From positions 62,001-126,000 of the forward strand of contig PGYV01000007.1 of the NCBI GenBank assembly GCA_002839855.1: 64,000 nucleotides of DNA, written 5' to 3'. This document shows, one piece after another, positions 35,221 through 42,795 of this stretch (positions within the stretch are counted from its first letter, which is position 1; every line of letters starts with the position of its first letter). A model generated the notes under the pieces. It searched no databases. It saw only the letters and a list, made by a program, of their open reading frames with translations, and had not been told where the DNA came from. Source of the DNA: Candidatus Goldiibacteriota bacterium HGW-Goldbacteria-1 (lineage in GTDB: Bacteria; Oederibacteriota; PGYV01). The translations under genes were made by a program, and so were the position numbers.

Positions 35221-35255
35221 AAAAAAAGCCCGAGACTTTACGGCCCTGGACTTTT
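35221..35255 (-). terminator. Likely terminator of the last NHL gene
   Basis: On minus, AAAAGTCC pairs with GGGCTTTT (8 bp, one G-U) around an inner short stem, then a T-tract TTTTTTTATTTTTT. It lies about 24 bp past the stop at 35279. Confidence 0.55.
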
Positions 35256-35278
35256 GAGTACTTACAAAACTTTATATA

Positions 35279-36241
35279 TTATTGTTGAACAAACTTTTGT
35301 ATTCTGTAATTACTAGAATCCGCCACATATATATTACCCGCGGAACCTACTGCCACTCCGACAGGACCATTAAACTGTCCATCTCCGCTTCCATAACCCC
35401 CCCAATTTGTTACAAACACACCTTCTGATGTGAACTTTTTTATCCTGTTATTACCAACATCCGTAACATAAACATTACCGTAAGAATCTACTGCCACTTC
35501 GTTAGGTTCATGAAACTGTATATTTCCGGTTCCATAACTTCCCCATTTTGTTACAAATACTCCTTCTGATGTGAATTTTTGAATTCTGTAATTATCATTA
35601 TCCACCACATAAACATTACCTGCAGAATCTACTGCAATTCCCATAGGAGCTTTGAACTCCCCATCTCCGGTTCCTAAACTTCCCCATTTTGTTATAAATG
35701 TTCCTTCTGATGTGAATTTTTGTATCCTGTGATTACCATACTCCGACACATAAACATTTCCTGCAGAATCTACTGCCACTCTCATAGGATTATTAAACTC
35801 CCCATCTCCGGTTCCGCCACTTCCCCATTTTGTTATAAACACACCTGATGATGTAAATTTTTGTATCCTGTTATTCCAACTGTCCACCACATAAACATTA
35901 TCCACAGAATCTACTGCCAGTCCCATAGAGGCATCAAACTGTCCGTCCGCAGTTCCTTCACTTCCCCATTTTTTTACAAACACTCCTGCTGATGTGAATT
36001 TTTGTATATTGTAATTTTCATAATCCGACACATATACATTTCCAGCAGAATCCACTGCCACTCCGGCAGGATAATAAAACTGCCCGTCTCCGGTTCCATA
36101 ACTCCCCCATTTTGTCACAAACGTCACTGCCAATTTATCCGGCGCTACCGGTGAGCTTGTTTCTTTACAGCTTATTAACGCCACACATAACATAACTGAA
36201 ATAACTATTATTTTTTTGATATTATTACCTCCCATTAACAT
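35279..36241 (-). CDS. Six-repeat NHL beta-propeller lipoprotein, copy 4
   Basis: A 320-residue lipoprotein (lipobox VALISCK). Six NHL repeats of about 47 residues each read G-N-V-Y-V-x-D-x-x-N-x-R-I-Q-K-F then WGSxGTGDGQF and P-x-G-V-A-V-D-S, giving a six-bladed propeller. It is probably anchored on the periplasmic or outer surface and binds a protein or polysaccharide. Start: in the sister genes ATG follows GGAGGTAACAAT, but here that position is ATC (36220). Translation probably begins at the in-frame ATG at 36235 or 36241, which lies before the ribosome-site sequence. This copy has its own promoter (36291-36318) and is separated from the other three by a broken anti-sigma fragment. Confidence 0.85.
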   Translation of the reverse strand: MLMGGNNIKKIIVISVMLCVALISCKETSSPVAPDKLAVTFVTKWGSYGTGDGQFYYPAGVAVDSAGNVYVSDYENYNIQKFTSAGVFVKKWGSEGTADGQFDASMGLAVDSVDNVYVVDSWNNRIQKFTSSGVFITKWGSGGTGDGEFNNPMRVAVDSAGNVYVSEYGNHRIQKFTSEGTFITKWGSLGTGDGEFKAPMGIAVDSAGNVYVVDNDNYRIQKFTSEGVFVTKWGSYGTGNIQFHEPNEVAVDSYGNVYVTDVGNNRIKKFTSEGVFVTNWGGYGSGDGQFNGPVGVAVGSAGNIYVADSSNYRIQKFVQQ

Positions 36242-36290
36242 TTAAACCTAAACTGTATAATAATTCCCTTCTATTTTAAAACTTATCTTA

Positions 36291-36318
36291 ATTTTATACC
36301 TTTTATATATTTAGTCAA
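36291..36318 (-). promoter_or_regulatory. Promoter of NHL copy 4 (duplicated)
   Basis: On minus: TTGACT, 16-nt spacer, TAAAAT. The same boxes, spacing and most flanking bases occur at 39695-39722 before copy 1, showing that the promoter was duplicated with the gene. Confidence 0.6.
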
Positions 36319-36354
36319 TAAGCTATAAACAATAGGTTTCACAGTGTGCGACAA

Positions 36355-36500
36355 TTACTCCCTTATAAACTCCACAGGTTTGGAGGAGATGGGGATTACG
36401 GCGATGCTGTAAGGGGATGTTATTACCTGCGCGGTAATCGCGCCTTTTGCCGGCGCGGTTTAGGAGTAGAACATTACTATTTTTGTCTCCTGCTATTAAA
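36355..36500 (-). pseudogene. Duplicated, broken 3' end of the anti-sigma gene
   Basis: The minus strand encodes ...KIVMFYS-stop-TAPAKGAITAQVITSPYSIAV...EFIRE-stop, matching the last about 45 residues of the anti-sigma protein at 39759-40787 (KIVILYSETAPEKG...). A Glu codon has become TAA. The fragment runs directly into the end of the NHL gene at 36511. The promoter and NHL gene that follow the true anti-sigma gene are also duplicated, so this is a segmental duplication scar. Confidence 0.9.
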
Positions 36501-36510
36501 AATCAATACC

Positions 36511-37602
36511 TTATTGTTGAGCAAACTTTTGTATCCTGTTATTTCCACCATCCACCACATAAACATTTCCCGCTGAATCTATTGCTACCCCGCAAGGATC
36601 ATTAAATTGCCCGTTTCCATTTCCATAACTTCCCCATTTTATTACAAACACTCCTTCTGATGTAAATTTTTGTATCCTACAATTATCCTTATCTGCCACA
36701 TAAACATTTCCCGCAGAATCTACTGCAACTCCGTGAGGTTCATCAAACTGCCCGTCTCCGGTTCCAAAACTTCCCCATTTTGCCACGAACACACCTTCTG
36801 ATGTGAATTTTTGTATTCTGTTATTATCAAAATCCGACACATAAATATTACCTGTAGAATCTACTGCCACTCCGTAAGGAGAATAAAATTGTCCGTCTGA
36901 ATTTCCTTCACTTCCCCATTTTTTTATAAACATACCTGCTGATGTAAATTTTTGTATCCTATGATTATTACTATCCGTCACATAAACATTTCCTGCAGAA
37001 TCTACTGCTATTCCGCGAGGACCATCAAACTTCCCATCTGCCGTTCCTTCGCTTCCCCATGTTGTTATAAACACCCCTGCCGATGTAAATTTTTGTATCC
37101 TGTCATTAGCCGCATCCGACACATAAACATTACCTGTGGAATCTACCGCTACGTCATAAGGATTATAAAAATACCCATCCGAAGTCCCATAACTTCCCCA
37201 TTTTGTCATAAACACACCTGCTGATGTATATTTTTTTATCCTGTTATTGCCACTATCTGTAACATAAACATTACCTGTGGAATCTACCGCCACTCTGGAA
37301 GGATAATAAAACTGCCCGTCTTCTGTCCCATAACCGCCCCATTTTGTTACAAACACCACTGACATTGTCGCAGTTTGAGTCGCTTGTGCAGTTGCTGTCT
37401 GTTGAGCTATTGCCGTAGCTGTCTGCTGCGCACTAATACCGGCAGTTCCCAGAGCTATTGCTGTTTGTGTTATTTGTGCCTCTGATATTTGTGTATCTGT
37501 CGAAAAAATAACCGGGTCTTCCACGGGTACCGGCGAGATATGCCTGTTACACCCAATTAACGCCATGCATAACATAACTGAAAGAACTATTATTTTTTTC
37601 AT
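36511..37602 (-). CDS. Six-repeat NHL beta-propeller lipoprotein, copy 3
   Basis: A 363-residue lipoprotein: MKKIIVLSVMLCMALIGC is the signal with lipobox ALIGC. Unlike its sisters it has a Thr/Gln/Ala-rich linker of about 50 residues (QTATAIAQQTATAQATQTAT) between lipid anchor and propeller, which would push the propeller away from the membrane. Six NHL repeats follow (GNVYVTDSGNNRIKKY first, GNVYVVDGGNNRIQKF last). ATG follows GGAGGTAACAAT at good spacing. It is 54 bp downstream of copy 2, so probably cotranscribed. Confidence 0.9.
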   Translation of the reverse strand: MKKIIVLSVMLCMALIGCNRHISPVPVEDPVIFSTDTQISEAQITQTAIALGTAGISAQQTATAIAQQTATAQATQTATMSVVFVTKWGGYGTEDGQFYYPSRVAVDSTGNVYVTDSGNNRIKKYTSAGVFMTKWGSYGTSDGYFYNPYDVAVDSTGNVYVSDAANDRIQKFTSAGVFITTWGSEGTADGKFDGPRGIAVDSAGNVYVTDSNNHRIQKFTSAGMFIKKWGSEGNSDGQFYSPYGVAVDSTGNIYVSDFDNNRIQKFTSEGVFVAKWGSFGTGDGQFDEPHGVAVDSAGNVYVADKDNCRIQKFTSEGVFVIKWGSYGNGNGQFNDPCGVAIDSAGNVYVVDGGNNRIQKFAQQ

Positions 37603-37656
37603 ATTGTTACCTCCACTTAATATTCAGCCTTGCGTAGTTTTATAATTATAAAAATT

Positions 37657-38610
37657 CTATTGTTCAACAAACTTTTGTATTCTGTCATTATACATGTCCG
37701 TCACATAAATATTACCCGTGGTATCCACTGCTATTCCGTCAGGACCATCAAACTGCCCGTCAGCGGTTCCTTCACTCCCCCATTTTGTTATAAACACACC
37801 TGTTGATGTGAGTTTTTGTATCCTGCTATTAGTACTATCCACCACATAAATATTACTGGCAGAATCTACTTCCACTCCGCAAGGATCATTAAACTGCCCA
37901 TCTGCCGTTCCTTCACTCCCCCATTTTGCCACAAATACACCTGTTGATGTAAACTTATGTATTCTGTCATTATTTTCATCCGCCACATAAATATTATCTG
38001 CGGAATCTATTGCAATTCCATAAGGATAACCAAACTGCCCATCTTCAGTTCCCTGACTCCCCCATTTTGTTATGAACACACCTTCTGATGAAAACTTTTG
38101 TATTCTGCGATTACCGCTATCCGACACATAAACATTACCTGTGGAATCTATTGCCACATCGCTGGGATTCCAAAACTTCCCGTCTTCAGTTCCAAAACTT
38201 CCCCATTTTGTTATAAACACCCCTGCCGATGTAAATTTTTGTATTCTGGCATTGCCATATTCTGTAACATAAATATTACCTGTGGAATCTACCGCAATTC
38301 CACAAGGATAACTTAACTGCCCATCTTCAGTCCCTTGATTTCCCCATTTTGTTACAAACACTCCTTCTGATGTAAACTTTTGTATTCTGTTATTATCTTG
38401 ATCCACCACATAAACATCACCTGCAGCAGATGCTGCAATTCCGCTGGGATAACTAAACTGACCATCTCCGGTTCCATAGTTCCCCCACTTTGCCGCAAAC
38501 GTCACTATCGGATTAATCTCAGGATTATCCGCCGCTGCCGGTAAGCTTGCTTTTTTACAGCTGATTAACACCACACATAACATAACTGAAATAACTATTA
38601 TTTTTTTCAT
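37657..38610 (-). CDS. Six-repeat NHL beta-propeller lipoprotein, copy 2
   Basis: A lipoprotein of about 317 residues: MKKIIVISVMLCVVLISC, lipobox VLISC. It has six NHL repeats, the fourth and fifth slightly diverged (DNIYVADENNDRIHKF, SNIYVVDSTNSRIQKL). I place the start at ATG 38610, which has AGAGGTGATAAT upstream; the frame extends seven codons further without a ribosome site. It is 55 bp downstream of copy 1, in the same transcription unit. Confidence 0.9.
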   Translation of the reverse strand: MKKIIVISVMLCVVLISCKKASLPAAADNPEINPIVTFAAKWGNYGTGDGQFSYPSGIAASAAGDVYVVDQDNNRIQKFTSEGVFVTKWGNQGTEDGQLSYPCGIAVDSTGNIYVTEYGNARIQKFTSAGVFITKWGSFGTEDGKFWNPSDVAIDSTGNVYVSDSGNRRIQKFSSEGVFITKWGSQGTEDGQFGYPYGIAIDSADNIYVADENNDRIHKFTSTGVFVAKWGSEGTADGQFNDPCGVEVDSASNIYVVDSTNSRIQKLTSTGVFITKWGSEGTADGQFDGPDGIAVDTTGNIYVTDMYNDRIQKFVEQ

Positions 38611-38664
38611 ATTATCACCTCTATTTAGCATTCAATCACACTTCGTTTTGTAATTATATAAATC

Positions 38665-39645
38665 CTATTGTGGAGCAAACTTTTGAATTCTGCTATTGTA
38701 GGTGTCCGCTACGTAAATATTACCTGTTAAATCCACTGCTATTCCAAAAGGATTATGAAACTCCCCGTCTCCGCCTCCACAACCACCCCATATTGTTATA
38801 AGCACTCCTGCCGATGTAAACTTTTTTATCCTTTCATTATACTGATCCACCACATATACATTATCTGAAGAATCTACTGCCACCCCGTAAGGATTATAAA
38901 ACTGGCCTTCTCCATATCCAAAACCACCCCATTTTGTTAAAAATACTCCTGCTGATGTGAATTTTTGTATCCTGCTATTATCTTCATCCGCCACATATAC
39001 ATTACCCGCAGAATCTGCTGCTACTCCGGTAGGACCCCAAAACTGTCCATCTCCAGTTCCACGGCTTCCCCATTTTGTTATAAACACTCCTTCTGATGTG
39101 AATTTTTGTATTCTATAATTATCTGAATCCGTCACATATATATTACCCGCAGAATCTGCCGCTACTCCCCAGGGATAATTAAACTGCCCGTCTGCGTTTC
39201 CGGAACTTCCCCATTTTGTTATAAATACTCCTGCTGATGTGAATTTTTGTATTCTATGATTAAGCCTATCCGCAATATATACATTATCTGCAGAATCTAT
39301 TGCAACTCCGTCAGGGCTACTAAACTGCCCATCTGCGTTTCCTTCACTTCCCCATTTTGTTAAAAACACTCCTGCTGATGTGAATTTTTGTATCCTACAA
39401 TTACCTGAATCCGTAACATATATATTACCCGTAGAATCCGCTGCTACTCCGCGAGGATAATTAAACTGTTTATCGCTTCCTCCTATAATATACAAAGGCA
39501 TAACTATTCTTGGTGTAAGTGTCGGATTTATTATTTGATCTTCCCCTGCTGCCGGTGAATTCATCTTTACACAACCTATTAATGCCAAATATAGCACAAA
39601 CGATATAAATAATATTTTTTTGATATTATTACCTCCCATTAACAT
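38665..39645 (-). CDS. Six-repeat NHL beta-propeller lipoprotein, copy 1
   Basis: A 326-residue lipoprotein (lipobox LALIGCV). Six NHL repeats from GNIYVTDSGNCRIQKF to GNIYVADTYNSRIQKF. Its 5' end, like copy 4, has ATC (39624) where copies 2 and 3 have ATG, so the start is probably ATG at 39639 or 39645. It is the first gene of the NHL run, with a promoter at 39695-39722, and lies 113 bp after the anti-sigma gene. Shared 5' features show copies 1 and 4 are the closest pair, as expected from the segmental duplication. Confidence 0.87.
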   Translation of the reverse strand: MLMGGNNIKKILFISFVLYLALIGCVKMNSPAAGEDQIINPTLTPRIVMPLYIIGGSDKQFNYPRGVAADSTGNIYVTDSGNCRIQKFTSAGVFLTKWGSEGNADGQFSSPDGVAIDSADNVYIADRLNHRIQKFTSAGVFITKWGSSGNADGQFNYPWGVAADSAGNIYVTDSDNYRIQKFTSEGVFITKWGSRGTGDGQFWGPTGVAADSAGNVYVADEDNSRIQKFTSAGVFLTKWGGFGYGEGQFYNPYGVAVDSSDNVYVVDQYNERIKKFTSAGVLITIWGGCGGGDGEFHNPFGIAVDLTGNIYVADTYNSRIQKFAPQ

Positions 39646-39694
39646 TTAAACCTAAAGTGCATAATAATTCCCTTCTATTTTGAAACTTATACTA

Positions 39695-39722
39695 ATTTTA
39701 TGCTTTTTATATATTAAGTCAA
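39695..39722 (-). promoter_or_regulatory. Promoter of the NHL run (copies 1-3)
   Basis: On minus: TTGACT, 16-nt spacer, TAAAAT, conserved with 36291-36318. It lies 37 bp past the stop of the anti-sigma gene and about 50 bp before NHL copy 1. Confidence 0.6.
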
Positions 39723-39758
39723 TACGCTATAAACAATAAGTTTCATAGCGTGCGACAA

Positions 39759-40787
39759 TTATTCCCTTATAAACTCCACAGGTTTGGAGGAGATGGGGAT
39801 TACGGCGATGCTGTAAGGGGATGTTATCATCTGCGCGGTAATTGCGCCTTTTTCCGGCGCGGTTTCAGAGTACAGAATCACAATCTTTGTTTCCTGTATG
39901 GATATGCTTTTAATTTTCGCGGAGTATCCTGCCGTGGGTTTTTCGCCGGAATTTACCAGCACCACCATCTGCCTTGAAAAATCCACTTTGCCCAGCCACG
40001 GGTTGTCCGCAATTATCCCGGGCGCCAGATTCCATATCATTTTATTTTTAAAAACCACTTTCATTCCCGCTGCCATACCTGAATTTGTGCCTGAAAAAAC
40101 TTCTTTGCTGAACGGGTTTATCTCCTGTTCCTGCAGCTGTACAGAAGCTGCGGATGCCGGAGCAATTTCATCCGCCGTATCATACGCGGGCGCGGCAGCG
40201 CTTTTTGACGCCATTCCTGCGGCAGGCGCGGCCTCTGCTTTAGTCATATTTGCCCTTGACGGCGCGGCGCTTTTCTTTTTAGCGTATGTAATTGCGGCAG
40301 GCGCTTCTGATTTTAACGGCGCAAGGTCAGCCATATTTATTCCCTGTTTTACACTTTTTAATTCCTCTGTGTCTTTTGCCCTCTCTGCAACGACAGGCTT
40401 TTGAACACTTTCCGCTTCCAGCCACTCTTTATCCGCTTTTATGGTTTTTGTATCGTATATCTGCCTTACTAAAACGCCGACAATAAGCATTGCCGCAACA
40501 GTACCTGAAACTTTCATAAAAACAGGCCAGCTGAATTTATTTTTTGCTTTTTTACTGTCAGCTTCATCAAGCCTTTTGCTTAAGGTTGCCAGAAAATTAA
40601 CAGGAAGGTCTTCAGCGCGGCCGCTTTTGGCATACTGAACCGCGTTCTTCAGCGCATCCAGCTGGTGCCTGCACTCTTTGCATGTTTTTAAATGCGCAAG
40701 AAAATCTTTCAGCTGCTCTCCCTTTAACGTTCCGTCAATATAATCTGATATTAAGCCGTAAGCTTTTTTATGCTCCATTTTATCCAC
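39759..40787 (-). CDS. Zinc-finger anti-sigma factor with PrcB-like C-terminus
   Basis: A 342-residue single-pass membrane protein. Residues about 5-45 form a ZAS-type anti-sigma domain with HLKTCKEC (H-x3-C-x2-C). A membrane helix is at about 88-106 (VSGTVAAMLIVGVLV). An Ala/Lys/Met-rich linker follows (about 155-220). The outer part ends with a PrcB-like domain, SGEKPTAGYSAKI (about 280-292). It should hold the ECF factor encoded just upstream and release it on an envelope signal. The start is GTG 40787 (overlapping the sigma gene by 8 bp) or ATG 40778 with GGGTGG upstream. Its 3' end was copied to 36355-36500. Confidence 0.88.
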   Translation of the reverse strand: MDKMEHKKAYGLISDYIDGTLKGEQLKDFLAHLKTCKECRHQLDALKNAVQYAKSGRAEDLPVNFLATLSKRLDEADSKKAKNKFSWPVFMKVSGTVAAMLIVGVLVRQIYDTKTIKADKEWLEAESVQKPVVAERAKDTEELKSVKQGINMADLAPLKSEAPAAITYAKKKSAAPSRANMTKAEAAPAAGMASKSAAAPAYDTADEIAPASAASVQLQEQEINPFSKEVFSGTNSGMAAGMKVVFKNKMIWNLAPGIIADNPWLGKVDFSRQMVVLVNSGEKPTAGYSAKIKSISIQETKIVILYSETAPEKGAITAQMITSPYSIAVIPISSKPVEFIRE

Positions 40788-41358
40788 CCTGCATCTTTAT
40801 GAATTTTTGTTTAAACGCTTCCCTTGCCCTTGCTATTCTTGATTTCACGGTCCCTGTATTAAGCCCGGTCATCGCGGCAATTTCATCGTAGCTTTTTTCT
40901 TCCATATCCCTTAACACTATCATTTCCCGCGCGTCCGGATTTAAAAGCGCCAACACCGCGTATATTTCATCATTCTTCTGCCTGTCTTCCAGAACTTTAT
41001 CAGCGGGCGGGTCTGAAGACGCATACTGTTTTTTCATTTCACCATCATCACTTTCATAATTGTCATCAAGCGAATCGTGTTTTGTAAAAAACCTGCGAAT
41101 TTCGTATCTTACCGTATTTTTCCACGCGTTCACGGCTATTCGCCTTACCCACGCGGAAAACGGGCTGTCTTCACGGAAGCTGCCTATGCTTTTATATGCG
41201 TTAACAAACGCGTCCTGCGCTATGTCCTGCGCTTTGTGGCGGTCACCGCATAACCGCAGCGCAAGGTTATATATTTCTTTCGCGCATGAAGCCGCAAGCG
41301 CTTCAAAAGCCCTTCTGTCGCCGTCTTTGGCAAGCTTTACAAGCTGTTTTTCTTCCAA
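40780..41358 (-). CDS. ECF-type RNA polymerase sigma factor
   Basis: A 192-residue ECF (RpoE-like) sigma factor. Region 2 includes KAQDIAQDAFVNAYKSIGSFREDSPFSAWVRRIAVNAWKN (from about residue 42), the core-binding and -10 recognition part. Region 4 includes DAREMIVLRDMEEKSYDEIAAMTGLNTGTVKSRIARARE (from about 140), the -35 helix-turn-helix. The start is TTG 41358 with AAAGGTG upstream. It overlaps the anti-sigma gene, the usual regulator pair. The likely targets are envelope genes; a GGAACTT box is present before the VIT/VWA gene. Confidence 0.94.
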   Translation of the reverse strand: MEEKQLVKLAKDGDRRAFEALAASCAKEIYNLALRLCGDRHKAQDIAQDAFVNAYKSIGSFREDSPFSAWVRRIAVNAWKNTVRYEIRRFFTKHDSLDDNYESDDGEMKKQYASSDPPADKVLEDRQKNDEIYAVLALLNPDAREMIVLRDMEEKSYDEIAAMTGLNTGTVKSRIARAREAFKQKFIKMQGG

Positions 41359-41399
41359 GTTTCACCTTTAATGACACCAAATTTTAAAATATGTTCCAT

Positions 41400-41683
41400 A
41401 TGTAAATATAGCGGATTAAGTTATAGGCAATTAAGCTATAGCGAAACATAAAACATAGCGGATTAAGCTATAGCGAAAACATAGCACCGTAGCGATTTAA
41501 GCTATAAGCTATAGCGAAACATAAAACATAGCGGATTAAGCAATTAAGCTATAGCGTAAACATAAACCATATTTCCTTTTTTTAGCTTATGCCTAATTGC
41601 TTATTAGCTTTTTGCTTACGTTCTCCGCTATAGCTTAATTGCTTATAAACTTTTTGCTTATCTTTTCGCTATAGCTTATCCCT
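41400..41683. repeat. Family C word-repeat region (328-bp gap)
   Basis: The gap between the sigma gene start and the thioesterase end is filled with repeated words: left half TTAAGCTATAGCG, CATAAAACATAGCGGATTAAG (twice); right half CGCTATAGC, TTAATTGCTTAT, TTTTTGCTTA. The halves are largely reverse complements, so a long imperfect hairpin can form. The array ends four bases before the thioesterase stop codon. No coding frame or tRNA is seen. Confidence 0.8.
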
Positions 41684-41686
41684 CTA

Positions 41687-42430
41687 TTATTTAAATACAA
41701 ACCTTCCCCTTGCCGCTTCTTTACCGCTTTCTTTTTTTATAACCGCGCAGGCAAAGGTGTTTTCATCTTTCTTTTCAAGCACTGCCGTAACCCTGCCGCC
41801 ATATTCCGCCTCTTCCATAAAATTTATCAGCAGGCTTTTTACCTCGTGCGTTTCAAGGTATTCCTTTGTCAGCGTTTCGTTCATCCAATCAATATACGAC
41901 ACATTATTAACATGCCTGTTTACGTCAAATTCCCCAAACTTAACTTTATATTCCGCTGACGCCACAGGGTTTAAAACCGCTTCCACTTTGCCCGCTTCCC
42001 TGCCTATGGCGCTTTTATCTTTCTGCTCCGGCCATTTTTCAGCCACGCTCTTTAAAGGCTGAATCTTTTTTGTCACAGGGTCTATTACCACCCAAGTGGT
42101 GGTGGCAGCAGCTATCCTTATGCCATTTTCATCAGTAACATCGTAATCACGAAACGCGGAAACTTTTCCCACGTTTTTTGACCACGTCTCAACAGTTAAT
42201 TTATTTCCCCAGGCCGCTGTTTTATAAATTTCCACTTCAAGGCGCATCATTGCCCATATATGGCCGCTTTTAAGCATTGCGCCTTTTACTTTTTCAATTT
42301 CGCTGTAATGGCGCCACGCCGTATTCTGAAGGTAATTGCACAGCGCAGTAATTTTCAGCCTGCCGTTTATGTCAGCGTCATATACATTAACATCATATTT
42401 TTCTGTCCAAATTCCCGGTGCCTGTTCCAT
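41687..42430 (-). CDS. Acyl-ACP thioesterase (FatA/FatB-like, double hotdog)
   Basis: A 247-residue member of the acyl-ACP thioesterase family. The N-terminal hotdog (about 10-125) includes GRLKITALCNYLQNTAWRHY and GHIWAMMRLEVEI. The C-terminal hotdog holds EFDVNRHVNNVSYIDWMNE with the catalytic Asp/Asn/His cluster (D-x-N-x-H-V-N-N, about 168-175), followed by the acidic residue in NFMEEAEYGG. It should release free fatty acids from acyl-ACP in the cytoplasm. The start ATG has GGGGTAAACG. It is a single gene, divergent from the O-antigen-ligase gene. Confidence 0.9.
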   Translation of the reverse strand: MEQAPGIWTEKYDVNVYDADINGRLKITALCNYLQNTAWRHYSEIEKVKGAMLKSGHIWAMMRLEVEIYKTAAWGNKLTVETWSKNVGKVSAFRDYDVTDENGIRIAAATTTWVVIDPVTKKIQPLKSVAEKWPEQKDKSAIGREAGKVEAVLNPVASAEYKVKFGEFDVNRHVNNVSYIDWMNETLTKEYLETHEVKSLLINFMEEAEYGGRVTAVLEKKDENTFACAVIKKESGKEAARGRFVFK

Positions 42431-42527
42431 CGTTTACCCCGCTTTGCCTGTATTCTATATATGGTAATACTAAGCCAAAATATGTAATTTATAAAGTCTT
42501 TTTTATTACGTCCGGGAGTTTTAGAGG

Positions 42528-42710
42528 CCCCGGATAAGATTACGGAGTTACAGAGGGGGGAGGGATAATAATCTTAATCCGGAGCCATAAGTTGGACGTG
42601 ATAAGGTATGCCATAGTTCCCGGATTATTTAATTTATAAGCCCCGGAGCAATTGGGGATGAGGGAGGAAGTTAATTGCCCGCGGGGCTTATATATATATG
42701 ACGTGATAAA
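42528..42710 (+). ncRNA. Candidate structured leader: two hairpins with purine-rich loops
   Basis: In the 365-bp divergent gap, hairpin 1 pairs CCGGATAAGATTA (42530-42542) with TAATCTTAATCCGG (42569-42582), one bulge. Its loop contains GAGGGGGGAGGG. Hairpin 2 pairs TATAAGCCCCG (42635-42645) with CGGGGCTTATA (42682-42692), with an inner GCAATT/AATTGC stem and loop GGGGATGAGGGAGGAAGTT. Each is followed by GACGTGATAA (42595-42604 and 42700-42709). Strand and function are inferred; no known riboswitch was recognised. Confidence 0.4.
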
Positions 42711-42747
42711 ACATAAAAAGGGTTGCATATTACGCCCGTAAACTGTT

Positions 42748-42777
42748 TTGTCTTTGCTGATGACAAAAAAATAATAT
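42748..42777 (+). promoter_or_regulatory. Possible promoter of the O-antigen-ligase gene
   Basis: TTGTCT, 18-nt spacer, TAATAT, giving a predicted leader of about 12 nt with no clear ribosome site before ATG 42796. If right, the mRNA is nearly leaderless and the hairpins upstream would not be in it. Confidence 0.35.
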
Positions 42778-42795
42778 TGCTGTAAAATTACCGTC

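Noticed and set aside
35279-39645. Regular DNA repeats as a CRISPR or noncoding satellite
   Set aside because: The repeats encode in-frame NHL units in four intact lipoprotein genes.
41370-41397. GGAACA and GTCATT before the sigma gene as an autoregulated ECF promoter
   Set aside because: The predicted start would fall after the AAAGGTG ribosome site, leaving it out of the mRNA; the -10 also fits poorly.
42528-42710. The paired hairpins as a tandem glycine riboswitch
   Set aside because: The conserved glycine-aptamer core is absent and the loops are purine tracts; the downstream gene is not linked to glycine.
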